64,000 nt of DNA, from contig NZ_BLWC01000001.1 of NCBI RefSeq assembly GCF_013167895.1, positions 3,782,001-3,846,000 of the forward strand. The letters are read 5' to 3'. Below the pieces are notes generated by a model. The model saw only the letters and a program-made list of their open reading frames with translations. It did not search any database and was not told where the DNA came from. Shown one piece after another: positions 28,480-37,772 of the stretch. The stretch comes from Streptomyces fulvorobeus (GTDB lineage Bacteria > Actinomycetota > Actinomycetes > Streptomycetales > Streptomycetaceae). Positions within the stretch are counted from its first letter, which is position 1. The number at the start of each line of letters is the position of its first letter. A program made the translations under genes and the position numbers.

Positions 28480-28561
28480 ACAGTTCCGCCAGGCTCGGTG
28501 GGGGTCCGCTCCGTAACGGAGTGGCCCCTGCCGGGAACCGGCAGACGATCAGGAGATAGAC

Positions 28562-28930
28562 GTGATCCAGCAGGAGTCGCGACTTCGTGTCGCCGACAAC
28601 ACGGGTGCGAAGGAAATTCTCACCATCCGTGTTCTCGGTGGCTCGGGTCGCCGCTACGCGGGCATCGGTGACGTCATCGTCGCCACCGTCAAGGACGCGA
28701 TCCCCGGTGGCAACGTGAAGAAGGGTGACGTCGTCAAGGCCGTCATCGTTCGCACCGTCAAGGAGCGTCGTCGTCAGGATGGCTCGTACATCCGCTTCGA
28801 CGAGAACGCCGCAGTCATTCTGAAGAACGACGGCGACCCCCGCGGCACCCGTATCTTCGGCCCGGTGGGCCGAGAGCTGCGCGAGAAGAAGTTCATGAAG
28901 ATCATCTCGCTCGCGCCGGAGGTGCTGTAA
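28562..28930 (+). CDS. rplN: 50S ribosomal protein L14
   Basis: A 122-residue interface protein that contacts 16S rRNA helix 14 and binds RsfS. GTG start; it begins [18 protein letters not shown] and has [15 protein letters not shown]. Ribosome binding site aggagat at 28550. First gene of the spc group. Confidence 0.98.
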   Translation: MIQQESRLRVADNTGAKEILTIRVLGGSGRRYAGIGDVIVATVKDAIPGGNVKKGDVVKAVIVRTVKERRRQDGSYIRFDENAAVILKNDGDPRGTRIFGPVGRELREKKFMKIISLAPEVL

Positions 28931-28932
28931 GC

Positions 28933-29256
28933 ATGAAGATCAAGAAGGGCGACCTGGTTCAGGTCATCACCGGTAAGGACAAGGGCAAGCAGGGCAAGGT
29001 CATCGTTGCCTACCCTGCTCAGGACCGCGTCCTCGTCGAGGGTGTCAACCGGGTCAAGAAGCACACGAAGGCCGGCCAGACCGCTCGCGGTTCGCAGACC
29101 GGTGGCATTGTGACGACCGAGGCTCCCGTCCACGTCAGCAACGTGCAGCTGGTTGTTGAGAAGGACGGCAACAAGGTCGTTACTCGCGTCGGCTACCGCT
29201 TTGACGACGAGGGCAACAAGATCCGCGTTGCCAAGCGCACCGGTGAGGACATCTGA
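28933..29256 (+). CDS. rplX: 50S ribosomal protein L24
   Basis: A 107-residue assembly initiator with an N-terminal KOW motif ([19 protein letters not shown]). Two bases after rplN; its stop overlaps the rplE ATG (tgatg). Confidence 0.97.
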   Translation: MKIKKGDLVQVITGKDKGKQGKVIVAYPAQDRVLVEGVNRVKKHTKAGQTARGSQTGGIVTTEAPVHVSNVQLVVEKDGNKVVTRVGYRFDDEGNKIRVAKRTGEDI

Positions 29257-29813
29257 TGACTACCACCACAGCGCCGCGTCTCAAGACGCGCTACCGCGAG
29301 GAAATCGCCGGCAAGCTGCGTGAGGAGTTCTCTTACGGGAACGTCATGCAGGTTCCCGGTCTGGTCAAGATCGTGGTCAACATGGGTGTGGGCGACGCCG
29401 CCCGCGACTCCAAGCTGATCGACGGGGCCGTCAAGGACCTCACCACGATCACCGGTCAGAAGCCGGCCGTCACCAAGGCCCGCAAGTCGATCGCGCAGTT
29501 CAAGCTGCGCGAGGGGCAGCCGATCGGCTGCCACGTCACCCTCCGTGGTGACCGCATGTGGGAGTTCCTGGACCGTACGCTGTCGCTCGCGCTTCCGCGT
29601 ATCCGTGACTTCCGCGGCCTGTCGCCGAAGCAGTTCGACGGCCGTGGCAACTACACCTTCGGTCTCACGGAGCAGGTCATGTTCCACGAGATCGACCAGG
29701 ACAAGATCGACCGGGTCCGGGGCATGGACATCACCGTGGTCACCACGGCGACCAACGACGACGAGGGTCGTGCCCTCCTTCGTCACCTCGGCTTCCCGTT
29801 CAAGGAGAACTGA
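29256..29813 (+). CDS. rplE: 50S ribosomal protein L5
   Basis: A 185-residue 5S rRNA-binding protein of the central protuberance. The signature V-V-N-M-G-V-G-D-A is near residues 45-53, with [10 protein letters not shown] and R-D-F-R-G-L further on. Coupled to rplX by overlap and to rpsZ by a two-base gap. Confidence 0.98.
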   Translation: MTTTTAPRLKTRYREEIAGKLREEFSYGNVMQVPGLVKIVVNMGVGDAARDSKLIDGAVKDLTTITGQKPAVTKARKSIAQFKLREGQPIGCHVTLRGDRMWEFLDRTLSLALPRIRDFRGLSPKQFDGRGNYTFGLTEQVMFHEIDQDKIDRVRGMDITVVTTATNDDEGRALLRHLGFPFKEN

Positions 29814-29815
29814 CC

Positions 29816-30001
29816 GTGGCGAAGAAGGCTCTGATCGCTAAGGCCGCCCGCAAGCCGAAGTTCGGCGTGCGCGGGTACACCCGCTGCCAGCGCTGCGGCC
29901 GGCCCCACTCCGTCTACCGCAAGTTCGGCCTGTGCCGCGTGTGCCTTCGTGAGATGGCCCACCGTGGCGAGCTGCCGGGCGTGACCAAGAGCTCCTGGTA
30001 G
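29816..30001 (+). CDS. rpsZ: 30S ribosomal protein S14 type Z (zinc-binding)
   Basis: A 61-residue GTG-start protein. Cys24, Cys27, Cys40 and Cys43 form the zinc ribbon that defines the C+ (type Z) S14; Streptomyces usually have a cysteine-free rpsN copy under Zur elsewhere. It lies between rplE and rpsH, the standard place. Confidence 0.97.
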   Translation: MAKKALIAKAARKPKFGVRGYTRCQRCGRPHSVYRKFGLCRVCLREMAHRGELPGVTKSSW

Positions 30002-30225
30002 TTCTCCTTCGCCCCTTGGGCGTTGGGAACACCCGGAGACTCTCGGTAAGCATCTGGTCGGCAGGAGCCCGGCCCCGCATGCCGTAGGCTTGGGGGGTTG
30101 GGCGCCTGCCGCCCTGGACCGACTTACTACGCCGTAGGTCCCCGCACCGCACCCGTCCCGCCACTGAGTGGGGAGAGGGATGGCGCATACAGGAAACCCC
30201 GGCGAGAGAGGCCGAAGGCCAACTC

Positions 30226-30624
30226 ATGACCATGACTGATCCCATCGCAGACATGCTCACACGTCTGCGCAACGCGAACTCGGCGTATCACGACGACGTC
30301 GCCATGCCGCACAGCAAGATCAAGTCGCACATCGCGGAGATCCTCCAGCAGGAGGGCTTCATCACCGGCTGGAAGGTCGAGGACGCCGAGGTTGGAAAGA
30401 ACCTTGTCCTCGAGCTGAAGTTCGGGCCGAACCGCGAGCGCTCGATCGCCGGCATCAAGCGAATCTCGAAGCCGGGTCTGCGTGTATACGCAAAGTCCAC
30501 CAACCTGCCGAAGGTTCTCGGCGGCCTGGGCGTGGCGATCATCTCCACGTCCCACGGTCTCCTGACCGGCCAGCAGGCCAGCAAGAAGGGCGTAGGTGGG
30601 GAAGTCCTCGCCTACGTCTGGTAG
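30226..30624 (+). CDS. rpsH: 30S ribosomal protein S8
   Basis: A 132-residue 16S rRNA-binding protein that in E. coli represses the spc operon. It begins [13 protein letters not shown] and ends with the signature region [10 protein letters not shown] 224-base gap separates it from rpsZ, unusually long inside this cluster; the gap ends in purine-rich gagagaggccgaagg before the ATG and may hold an internal promoter or an S8 target site, but I cannot identify either. Confidence 0.97.
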   Translation: MTMTDPIADMLTRLRNANSAYHDDVAMPHSKIKSHIAEILQQEGFITGWKVEDAEVGKNLVLELKFGPNRERSIAGIKRISKPGLRVYAKSTNLPKVLGGLGVAIISTSHGLLTGQQASKKGVGGEVLAYVW

Positions 30625-30645
30625 TCGGGAACGGAGGAAAAGCTC

Positions 30646-31185
30646 ATGTCGCGAATCGGCAAGCTCCCCATCCAGGTTCCCGCCGGTGTGGACGTCACCA
30701 TCGATGGCCGCACGGTCGCGGTGAAGGGGCCCAAGGGCACCCTCTCGCACACCGTCGCAGCGCCGATCGAGGTCACCAAGGGTGAGGACGGCGTGCTCAA
30801 CGTCGTCCGCCCTAACGACGAGCGTCAGAACAAGGCCCTTCACGGCCTGTCCCGCACGCTGGTGGCGAACATGATCACCGGCGTGACCTCGGGATACACC
30901 AAGGCGCTCGAGATCAGCGGTGTCGGTTACCGAGTCCAGGCGAAGGGCTCCAACCTGGAGTTCGCCCTGGGTTACAGCCACCCGATCCTCATCGAGGCCC
31001 CGGAAGGCATCACCTTCAAGGTCGAGTCGCCCACGAAGTTCAGTGTCGAGGGCATCGACAAGCAGAAGGTCGGCGAGGTCTCCGCGAAGATCCGCAAGCT
31101 GCGGAAGCCCGACCCGTACAAGGCCAAGGGCGTCAAGTACGCCGGCGAGGTTATCCGCCGCAAGGTCGGAAAGGCGGGTAAGTAA
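30646..31185 (+). CDS. rplF: 50S ribosomal protein L6
   Basis: A 179-residue protein of two repeated domains near the sarcin-ricin loop. It begins M-S-R-I-G-K-L-P-I and has the C-terminal signature [11 protein letters not shown]. Ribosome binding site ggagga at 30632. Confidence 0.98.
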   Translation: MSRIGKLPIQVPAGVDVTIDGRTVAVKGPKGTLSHTVAAPIEVTKGEDGVLNVVRPNDERQNKALHGLSRTLVANMITGVTSGYTKALEISGVGYRVQAKGSNLEFALGYSHPILIEAPEGITFKVESPTKFSVEGIDKQKVGEVSAKIRKLRKPDPYKAKGVKYAGEVIRRKVGKAGK

Positions 31186-31188
31186 GCC

Positions 31189-31572
31189 ATGGCATACGGT
31201 GTAAAGATCGCCAAGGGTGACGCCTACAAGCGTGCCGCCCTCAAGCGCCGCCACATCCGCGTCCGCAAGCACATCTCCGGTTCGCCGGAGCGGCCGCGCC
31301 TGGTTGTGACGCGTTCGAACCGCCACATGGTGGCTCAGGTCATCGACGACGTCGCGGGCCACACGCTCGCCTCGGCATCGACCCTGGACGCCTCCATCCG
31401 TGGTGGCGAGGGTGACAAGAGCGCCCTGGCCAAGCAGGTCGGGGCCCTGGTCGCCGAGCGCGCCAAGGCCGCAGGCGTCGAGGCCGTCGTGTTTGACCGC
31501 GGTGGCAACCAGTACGCCGGGCGGATTGCCGCTCTGGCTGACGCCGCCCGTGAAGCCGGGCTGAAGTTCTAA
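31189..31572 (+). CDS. rplR: 50S ribosomal protein L18
   Basis: A 127-residue 5S rRNA-binding protein. The basic N-terminus ([13 protein letters not shown]) precedes [10 protein letters not shown] and the C-terminal [13 protein letters not shown]. Three bases after rplF. Confidence 0.98.
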   Translation: MAYGVKIAKGDAYKRAALKRRHIRVRKHISGSPERPRLVVTRSNRHMVAQVIDDVAGHTLASASTLDASIRGGEGDKSALAKQVGALVAERAKAAGVEAVVFDRGGNQYAGRIAALADAAREAGLKF

Positions 31573-31619
31573 GCCCCGGTTCCTACGCACAGCGGACGTA
31601 ACAGAGAGAGGTAATTCCA

Positions 31620-32222
31620 ATGGCTGGACCCCAGCGCCGCGGAAGCGGTGCCGGTGGCGGCGAGCGGCGGGACCGGAAGGGCCGTGACGGTGGCGCCAGC
31701 GCCGCCGAGAAGACCGCGTACGTCGAGCGCGTCGTCGCGATCAACCGCGTCGCCAAGGTAGTCAAGGGTGGTCGTCGCTTCAGCTTCACCGCGCTGGTCG
31801 TGGTGGGCGATGGTGACGGCACCGTCGGTGTCGGATACGGCAAGGCCAAGGAAGTTCCCGCGGCCATCGCCAAGGGCGTTGAAGAGGCCAAGAAGAGCTT
31901 CTTCAAGGTTCCGCGTATCCAGGGCACCATCCCTCACCCGATCCAGGGCGAGAAGGCTGCGGGCGTCGTTCTGCTCAAGCCCGCTTCCCCCGGTACCGGT
32001 GTGATCGCGGGTGGCCCGGTGCGCGCCGTTCTGGAGTGCGCCGGCGTTCACGACATCCTGTCGAAGTCGCTCGGGTCTTCGAACCCGATCAACATCGTGC
32101 ACGCGACCGTGGCGGCCCTTCAGGGCCTGCAGCGTCCCGAGGAGATCGCGGCTCGCCGTGGTCTGCCCCTCGAGGACGTCGCCCCCGCGGCTCTCCTGCG
32201 TGCCCGCGCGGCAGGTGTGTGA
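31620..32222 (+). CDS. rpsE: 30S ribosomal protein S5
   Basis: A 200-residue protein involved in decoding fidelity and the mRNA entry helicase. The double-stranded RNA-binding-like N-terminal domain starts at [23 protein letters not shown]. The spectinomycin loop appears wild type. The first 30 residues are a Gly/Arg-rich extension. Its stop overlaps the rpmD ATG. Confidence 0.98.
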   Translation: MAGPQRRGSGAGGGERRDRKGRDGGASAAEKTAYVERVVAINRVAKVVKGGRRFSFTALVVVGDGDGTVGVGYGKAKEVPAAIAKGVEEAKKSFFKVPRIQGTIPHPIQGEKAAGVVLLKPASPGTGVIAGGPVRAVLECAGVHDILSKSLGSSNPINIVHATVAALQGLQRPEEIAARRGLPLEDVAPAALLRARAAGV

Positions 32223-32404
32223 TGGCTCGTCTCAAGATCACGCAGACCAGGTCGTTCATCGGCAGCAAGCAGAACCACCGCGACACACTGCGTTCGCTCG
32301 GGCTCAAGCGCCTGAACGACTCGGTTGTCAAGGAGGACCGCCCCGAGTTCCGCGGAATGGTTCACACCGTCCGCCACCTCGTGACGGTTGAGGAGGTTGA
32401 CTGA
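32222..32404 (+). CDS. rpmD: 50S ribosomal protein L30
   Basis: A 60-residue protein with the typical start [14 protein letters not shown] and the L30 signature through [13 protein letters not shown]. The ATG at 32222 overlaps the rpsE stop (tgatg). Confidence 0.97.
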   Translation: MARLKITQTRSFIGSKQNHRDTLRSLGLKRLNDSVVKEDRPEFRGMVHTVRHLVTVEEVD

Positions 32405-32405
32405 C

Positions 32406-32861
32406 ATGGCGGAGAACAGCCCGCTGAAGGCCCACAACCTCCGGCCTGCCCCGGGCGCCAAGACCGCCAAGACCCGTGTGGGTCGTGGTGAGGCGTCCAA
32501 GGGTAAGACCGCAGGCCGTGGTACCAAGGGTACGAAGGCTCGTTACCAGGTTCCGGAGCGCTTCGAGGGTGGCCAGATGCCCCTCCACATGCGTCTCCCG
32601 AAGCTCAAGGGCTTCAAGAACCCGTTCCGCACGGAGTACCAGGTCGTGAACCTGGACAAGCTCGCGACGCTCTACCCCGAGGGTGGAGAGGTCACGGTGG
32701 CCGATCTGGTCGCCAAGGGCGCTGTGCGCAACAACCACCTCGTCAAGGTCCTCGGACAGGGCGAGATCTCCGTGGCGCTGCAGGTTTCGGTTGACGCCGT
32801 CTCCGGCTCCGCCAAGGAGAAGATCGCCGCTGCGGGCGGCACCGTCACCGAGCTGGTCTGA
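32406..32861 (+). CDS. rplO: 50S ribosomal protein L15
   Basis: A 151-residue late-assembly protein. The N-terminal Gly/Lys/Arg-rich region ([19 protein letters not shown]) and the [13 protein letters not shown] segment are characteristic. The ATG at 32406 lies one base after the rpmD stop. A terminator follows before secY. Confidence 0.97.
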   Translation: MAENSPLKAHNLRPAPGAKTAKTRVGRGEASKGKTAGRGTKGTKARYQVPERFEGGQMPLHMRLPKLKGFKNPFRTEYQVVNLDKLATLYPEGGEVTVADLVAKGAVRNNHLVKVLGQGEISVALQVSVDAVSGSAKEKIAAAGGTVTELV

Positions 32862-32895
32862 GACAAGTCGGACAAGCTGGTGGCCTGAACATCCG

Positions 32896-32929
32896 ACCGG
32901 GGATGCCTCTCATATGGGGCATCCCCGGT
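32896..32929 (+). terminator. Hairpin terminator after rplO
   Basis: A 12-bp perfect stem (accggggatgcc / ggcatccccggt), then tggtcgttcct. It separates the spc ribosomal genes from secY-adk-map. Confidence 0.8.
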
Positions 32930-33085
32930 TGGTCGTTCCTAGGGAGGCATGGTCGCCGGTAAGGTGGCCAGCGTTGTTGTGTGCTAAGCCCCTGGGCGTT
33001 CGCCCGGGGACCTTTGGCTGTTACCTAACCGTCGATCCTCAAGACCGTCACCTCTACGCATTGCGCGGGGGTCGCAGGAGGCACC

Positions 33086-34405
33086 GTGCTCACCGCGTTC
33101 GCCCGGGCGTTCAAGACGCCCGACCTGCGCAAGAAGCTGTTCTTCACGCTCGGCATCATCGTGCTCTACCGGCTCGGGGCGCACATCCCCGTGCCGGGGG
33201 TCAGCTACGAGAACGTCCAGACCTGTGTTGATCAGGCAAGCAAGGGCAACAACAGCCTCTTCGGCCTGGTGAACATGTTCAGCGGTGGTGCACTGCTGCA
33301 GATCACGATCTTCGCGCTCGGCATCATGCCGTACATCACGGCCAGCATCATTCTCCAGCTGCTGACCGTCGTCATCCCCAGGCTGGAAGCCCTCAAGAAG
33401 GAGGGACAGTCGGGCCAGGGCAAGATCACGCAGTACACGCGTTATCTGACCGTGGCGCTCGCCATCCTCCAGGGCACCGGCCTGGTGGCAACCGCCCGCA
33501 GCGGGGCTCTGTTCAGCGGCTGTCCTGTCGCCGACCAGATCGTCCCCAACCAGTCGATCTTCACGACGGTCGTGATGGTTCTCACCATGACCGCCGGTAC
33601 CGCCGCCGTCATGTGGCTCGGTGAGCTCATCACCGACCGCGGCATCGGCAACGGTATGTCGATCCTGATGTTCATCTCGATCGCGGCCAGCTTCCCCGGC
33701 GCCCTGTGGGCGATCAAGACGAGCGGCAAGCTCGCGGACGGCTGGATCGAGTTCGCCACCGTCATCCTCATCGGCTTCGTGATGGTCGGGCTCGTCGTCT
33801 TCGTCGAGCAGGCCCAGCGCCGGATTCCGGTGCAGTACGCGAAGCGCATGATCGGGCGGAGGTCCTACGGGGGTACGTCCACGTACATCCCGCTGAAGGT
33901 GAACCAGGCGGGTGTGATCCCCGTCATCTTCGCTTCTTCGCTGCTCTACATCCCGGCTCTGATCGTCCAGTTCTCCAGCTCCACCGCGGGCTGGGCGACC
34001 TGGATCAAGGACCACTTCGTCAGTGGTGACCACCCGTACTACATCGTGACGTACTTCCTGTTGATCGTGTTCTTCGCCTTCTTCTACGTGGCGATCTCGT
34101 TCAACCCCGAGGAAGTCGCCGACAACATGAAGAAGTATGGTGGCTTCATCCCGGGCATCCGGGCTGGTCGCCCGACCGCCGAGTACCTGAGCTACGTGCT
34201 CAACAGGATCACTTGGCCGGGCTCGCTGTACCTGGGTCTGATCGCTCTTGTGCCGACGATGGCGTTGGCAGGCTTCGGCGGAGCCAACCAGAACTTCCCG
34301 TTCGGCGGGACGAGCATCCTCATCATCGTGGGTGTGGGTCTGGAAACCGTGAAGCAGATCGAGAGTCAGCTCCAGCAGCGCAATTACGAAGGGTTCCTCC
34401 GCTGA
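33086..34405 (+). CDS. secY: Preprotein translocase subunit SecY
   Basis: A 439-residue, ten-helix channel of the general secretion pathway. It begins at GTG with L-T-A-F-A-R-A-F-K-T-P-D-L-R-K-K; SecY signatures include I-P-V-P-G-V and the plug/TM2 region (G-G-A-L-L-Q-I-T-I-F-A-L-G-I-M-P-Y-I). The cytoplasmic C5 loop between TM8 and TM9, with the conserved F-I-P-G-I-R-A-G-R-P-T, is intact. Its stop overlaps the adk start; the region before it (32930-33085) contains a GC-rich leader and the site gcaggaggcacc. Confidence 0.97.
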   Translation: MLTAFARAFKTPDLRKKLFFTLGIIVLYRLGAHIPVPGVSYENVQTCVDQASKGNNSLFGLVNMFSGGALLQITIFALGIMPYITASIILQLLTVVIPRLEALKKEGQSGQGKITQYTRYLTVALAILQGTGLVATARSGALFSGCPVADQIVPNQSIFTTVVMVLTMTAGTAAVMWLGELITDRGIGNGMSILMFISIAASFPGALWAIKTSGKLADGWIEFATVILIGFVMVGLVVFVEQAQRRIPVQYAKRMIGRRSYGGTSTYIPLKVNQAGVIPVIFASSLLYIPALIVQFSSSTAGWATWIKDHFVSGDHPYYIVTYFLLIVFFAFFYVAISFNPEEVADNMKKYGGFIPGIRAGRPTAEYLSYVLNRITWPGSLYLGLIALVPTMALAGFGGANQNFPFGGTSILIIVGVGLETVKQIESQLQQRNYEGFLR

Positions 34406-35064
34406 TGCGAATCGTCCTCGTCGGGCCGCCCGGTGCCGGCAAGGGAACGCAGGCTGCGTACCTTGCCAAGAACCTGTCGATTCCGCACATCTCCACGGGG
34501 GACCTCTTCCGCGCCAACATCAGCCAGGGCACCGACCTTGGCAAGCGGGCCCGCGCCTTCATGGACGAGGGCCGGCTGGTGCCGGACGAGGTCACCATCG
34601 GGATGGCCAAGGACCGCATGTCCCAGCCGGACGCCCTCAACGGCTTCCTGCTCGACGGCTTCCCCCGCAACGTGGGGCAGGCCGAGGCTCTCGACGAGAT
34701 CCTGCGGAGCGAGAGCGTCGAGCTGGACGCGGTCCTGGACCTGGAGGTCCCCGAGGACGAGGTGGTCAAGCGCATCGCCGGCCGCCGCATCTGCCGGAAC
34801 GAGAGCGCCCACGTCTTCCACGAGACGTACAACCCGCCGAAGGCCGAAGGTGTCTGTGACACCTGCGGCGGCGAGCTGTACCAGCGGGACGACGACAGCG
34901 AGGAGACGGTCAGGACGCGGCTGGAGGTCTACCACACGCAGACCGAGCCGATCATCGACTACTACCGGGCCCAGGGCCTGGTGGTCACCATCTCCGCGCT
35001 CGGCAAGGTCACGGACGTGACCGAGCGGGCCATGGAGGCTCTCAAGAGGTCCGAAGAGGGCTGA
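34405..35064 (+). CDS. adk: Adenylate kinase
   Basis: A 219-residue kinase catalysing ATP + AMP = 2 ADP. The P-loop G-P-P-G-A-G-K-G-T is at residues 7-15 and the AMP site D-G-F-P-R is near 84. The long-type LID domain is present with R-R-I-C-R-N and C-D-T-C, a partial zinc finger (three Cys visible). Translationally coupled to secY (tgatg). Confidence 0.97.
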   Translation: MRIVLVGPPGAGKGTQAAYLAKNLSIPHISTGDLFRANISQGTDLGKRARAFMDEGRLVPDEVTIGMAKDRMSQPDALNGFLLDGFPRNVGQAEALDEILRSESVELDAVLDLEVPEDEVVKRIAGRRICRNESAHVFHETYNPPKAEGVCDTCGGELYQRDDDSEETVRTRLEVYHTQTEPIIDYYRAQGLVVTISALGKVTDVTERAMEALKRSEEG

Positions 35065-35085
35065 GACCTCCCCGCACCACCTTCG

Positions 35086-35126
35086 CAGTCGGCCGCGGCG
35101 CCCCAGGGCGTCGCGGCCGACTGTTT
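35086..35126 (+). terminator. Hairpin terminator after adk
   Basis: A 12-bp perfect stem (cagtcggccgcg / cgcggccgactg) followed by ttt, 22 bases after the adk stop and 60 before map. Confidence 0.72.
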
Positions 35127-35185
35127 GCGCCGTATCGTGGGGTACGCCGCACCCGTATCCCACCGACGCAGAGAGGCGCCGAGCA

Positions 35186-36022
35186 ATGGTGCAGATCAAG
35201 ACCCCCGAGCAGATCGCGAAGATGCGCGAGGCCGGCCTGGTGGTCGCTGCCATTCACGCCGCCACCCGCGAGGCGGCGGTGCCCGGCGCCACCACCAAGG
35301 ACCTGGACGAGGTCGCGCGCAAGGTGATCGCCGACCATGGCGCCACGTCGAACTTCCTCGGATACGGCGGGTTCCCCGCGACCATCTGCACCTCGGTCAA
35401 CGAGGTCGTCGTGCACGGCATCCCGGACACGGAGACGGTCCTCAAGGACGGCGACATCATCTCGATCGACGCCGGCGCGGTCATCGACGGCTGGCACGGC
35501 GACGCGGCGTACACCGCGTTCGTCGGCACCGGTCACGCCCCGGAGCTCGTGGAGCTGTCCCGGGTGACCGAGGAGTCGATGTGGGCCGGGATCGCCGCGA
35601 TGAAGGTGAACAACCGTCTCGTCGACATCTCGAAGGCGATCGAGTCCTACATCCGCCGCCAGCCCCGCCCGGCCACCGGCAAGTACGGGATCATCGAGGA
35701 CTACGGCGGCCACGGCATCGGCACCGAGATGCACATGGACCCGCACCTGCTGAACTACGTCTCCCGCAAGCGCGGCAAGGGCATCAAGCTGGTCCCGGGC
35801 GTCTGCCTGGCCATCGAGCCCATGGTCTCCCTCGGTACGGCGCGGACGAAGGTCCTCGCCGACGAGTGGACGGTCCTGACGACCGACGGCACCTGGTCCT
35901 CGCACTGGGAGCACTCGATCGCGCTGACCGAGCAGGGCCCCCTGGTCCTCACGGCCCCGGACTGCGGACGCGAGAAGCTGGCACAGTACGGGGTCGAGGC
36001 CGCGCCGGACCCCCTGAAGTGA
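35186..36022 (+). CDS. map: Methionine aminopeptidase type I
   Basis: A 278-residue metalloprotease that removes the initiator Met co-translationally. Metal ligands are in the expected order: the D-A-G-A-V-I-D-G-W-H-G-D segment (two Asp), G-G-H-G-I-G (His), A-I-E-P-M-V (Glu) and W-E-H-S-I-A-L-T-E (Glu). Downstream of adk as in many actinobacteria. Ribosome binding site agaggcg. Confidence 0.96.
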   Translation: MVQIKTPEQIAKMREAGLVVAAIHAATREAAVPGATTKDLDEVARKVIADHGATSNFLGYGGFPATICTSVNEVVVHGIPDTETVLKDGDIISIDAGAVIDGWHGDAAYTAFVGTGHAPELVELSRVTEESMWAGIAAMKVNNRLVDISKAIESYIRRQPRPATGKYGIIEDYGGHGIGTEMHMDPHLLNYVSRKRGKGIKLVPGVCLAIEPMVSLGTARTKVLADEWTVLTTDGTWSSHWEHSIALTEQGPLVLTAPDCGREKLAQYGVEAAPDPLK

Positions 36023-36068
36023 TGAGAGGCCCGTCCGGAGGTCTAAGGATCACCGCTGGTGGGCAAAC

Positions 36069-36106
36069 TTGACGGATTCGTGTTTTCGGGTCCGCTGACG
36101 TAGACT
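36069..36106 (+). promoter_or_regulatory. Possible infA promoter
   Basis: A good -10 (TAGACT, 36101-36106) lies 80 bases before infA. A TTGACG at 36069 is too far away (26 bases); the correctly spaced -35 (tcgtgt) is weak. Tentative. Confidence 0.35.
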
Positions 36107-36186
36107 AACTCGTCGGCTCTCGTGCATCCGTGTGTCCGCATGCGGAGTGCGAAGTCGATCAAGGTAGCCGATTCGAAAGGCGAAGC

Positions 36187-36408
36187 GTGGCCAAGAAGCA
36201 AGGTGCCATCGAAATTGAGGGCACCGTGATCGAGTCTCTCCCGAACGCAATGTTCAGGGTGGAGCTCCAGAACGGTCACAAGGTCCTCGCGCACATCAGC
36301 GGCAAGATGCGGATGCACTACATCCGTATTCTCCCCGATGACCGGGTCGTGGTGGAGCTCTCTCCGTACGACCTGACGCGTGGCCGGATCGTCTACCGGT
36401 ACAAGTAG
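36187..36408 (+). CDS. infA: Translation initiation factor IF-1
   Basis: A 73-residue S1/OB-fold protein that binds the 30S A site during initiation. GTG start; [15 protein letters not shown] and [13 protein letters not shown] match the family throughout. Followed by rpmJ after 60 bases. Confidence 0.98.
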   Translation: MAKKQGAIEIEGTVIESLPNAMFRVELQNGHKVLAHISGKMRMHYIRILPDDRVVVELSPYDLTRGRIVYRYK

Positions 36409-36468
36409 ATCTTGCCCGCACCGCGTTTCGGCGCGGTGATGGCACTGACCCGGAGAACCTGACATCCC

Positions 36469-36582
36469 ATGAAGGTCAAGCCGAGCGTCAAGAAGATCTG
36501 CGACAAGTGCAAGGTGATCCGCCGTCACGGCCGGGTCATGGTCATCTGCGACAACCTGCGCCACAAGCAGCGCCAGGGCTGA
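36469..36582 (+). CDS. rpmJ: 50S ribosomal protein L36
   Basis: A 37-residue protein starting M-K-V-K-P-S-V-K-K. Cys11, Cys14, Cys27 and His32 are the zinc ligands, so this is the C+ form. A 197-base gap before rpsM contains no gene I can support. Confidence 0.98.
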   Translation: MKVKPSVKKICDKCKVIRRHGRVMVICDNLRHKQRQG

Positions 36583-36779
36583 AGCACGACCCCTGCATCT
36601 CGCAGACTTCGCGCGACGCACGTAACTCGTACATACGCAGTGCCCGTCCAAGCTTCGGCTGACGACACCTCCGGCGGGGGCCGGGGACCCGGGCGTACCA
36701 CCTCAGTACTTCGTACGGGAGGTCGGCGGCCGGGAGCGACACTGTGGAAGACCCCCGAAATAACAACTGGAGCCATTGA

Positions 36780-37160
36780 ATGGCACGCGTTTCAGGTGTT
36801 GACATCCCGCGCGAAAAGCGCGTGGAGGTTGCCCTCACCTACGTCTTCGGCATCGGGCGTACCCGGTCCAAGGAGATCCTCGCCAACGCCGGCGTGAACC
36901 CGAACTCCCGCGTTCGTGACCTGGCCGAAGAGGACCTGGTCAAGATCCGCGAGTACGTGGACGCCAACCTGCGTACCGAGGGTGACCTCCGCCGCGAGAT
37001 CCAGGCCGACATCCGCCGCAAGGTCGAGATCGGCTGCTACCAGGGCATCCGTCACCGCCGCGGTCTGCCGGTGCACGGCCAGCGCACCAGCACCAACGCG
37101 CGTACCCGCAAGGGCCCGCGTCGCGCGATCGCCGGTAAGAAGAAGCCGGGCAAGAAGTAG
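36780..37160 (+). CDS. rpsM: 30S ribosomal protein S13
   Basis: A 126-residue head protein. It begins [10 protein letters not shown] and has the helix-two-turn-helix region and the basic tail [16 protein letters not shown]. Normal length; rpsK follows after 72 bases. Confidence 0.98.
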   Translation: MARVSGVDIPREKRVEVALTYVFGIGRTRSKEILANAGVNPNSRVRDLAEEDLVKIREYVDANLRTEGDLRREIQADIRRKVEIGCYQGIRHRRGLPVHGQRTSTNARTRKGPRRAIAGKKKPGKK

Positions 37161-37232
37161 TCCTCAGCGGACGCTATCCAGCGGTCTTCGCTGTAGGACC
37201 GATCACCTCCCCTCTCCATCTGGAGTAAAGAC

Positions 37233-37636
37233 ATGCCCCCAAGGGTCGTCAGGGCGCAGCCAAGAAGGTGCGTCGCAAGGAAAAGAAGAACGTCGCTCAT
37301 GGCCACGCGCACATCAAGAGCACGTTCAACAACACCATCGTCTCGATCACGGACCCCGCGGGCAACGTGATCTCCTGGGCCTCCGCCGGTCACGTCGGCT
37401 TCAAGGGCTCGCGTAAGTCGACCCCCTTCGCCGCGCAGATGGCCGCCGAGTCGGCCGCCCGCCGCGCGCAGGAGCACGGCATGCGCAAGGTGGACGTCTT
37501 CGTCAAGGGTCCGGGCTCCGGCCGCGAGACCGCGATCCGCTCCCTCCAGGCCACGGGCCTTGAGGTCGGTTCGATCCAGGACGTCACCCCGACGCCGCAC
37601 AACGGCTGCCGCCCGCCGAAGCGCCGTCGCGTCTGA
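37233..37636 (+). CDS. rpsK: 30S ribosomal protein S11 (apparent -1 frameshift near start)
   Basis: S11 sits on the 30S platform. The expected start [16 protein letters not shown] requires six C residues after the ATG at 37233, but only five are present (37236-37240), so the annotated frame fails at codon 4. From about 37241 the -1 frame encodes the complete remainder, including [11 protein letters not shown] and the C-terminal [12 protein letters not shown]. With one C restored the protein is 134 residues, the family length. As S11 is essential and the rest is intact, a homopolymer sequencing error is the likely explanation. Confidence 0.9.
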
Positions 37637-37677
37637 CGCACGACGACCGGTAACGGTTGTCGGGTTTCTTACGGATC

Positions 37678-37711
37678 CGGGCGGTATGTCTCTTCGGAGG
37701 CGTACCGCCCG
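37678..37711 (+). terminator. Hairpin between rpsK and rpoA
   Basis: A nine-bp perfect stem (cgggcggta / taccgcccg) with a long loop, then tatccttgttct. It may be a partial terminator or mRNA processing site 42 bases after rpsK. Confidence 0.5.
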
Positions 37712-37772
37712 TATCCTTGTTCTATCTGTAGGGCATCAAATAGTGGGTGCCCACGACTGAAGGATCTTCCTC

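Noticed and set aside
37241..37260. Programmed -1 frameshifting as the normal mode of rpsK expression
   Set aside because: No slippery heptamer of the known type and no downstream pseudoknot I can see; homopolymer undercall explains it and the other four breaks.
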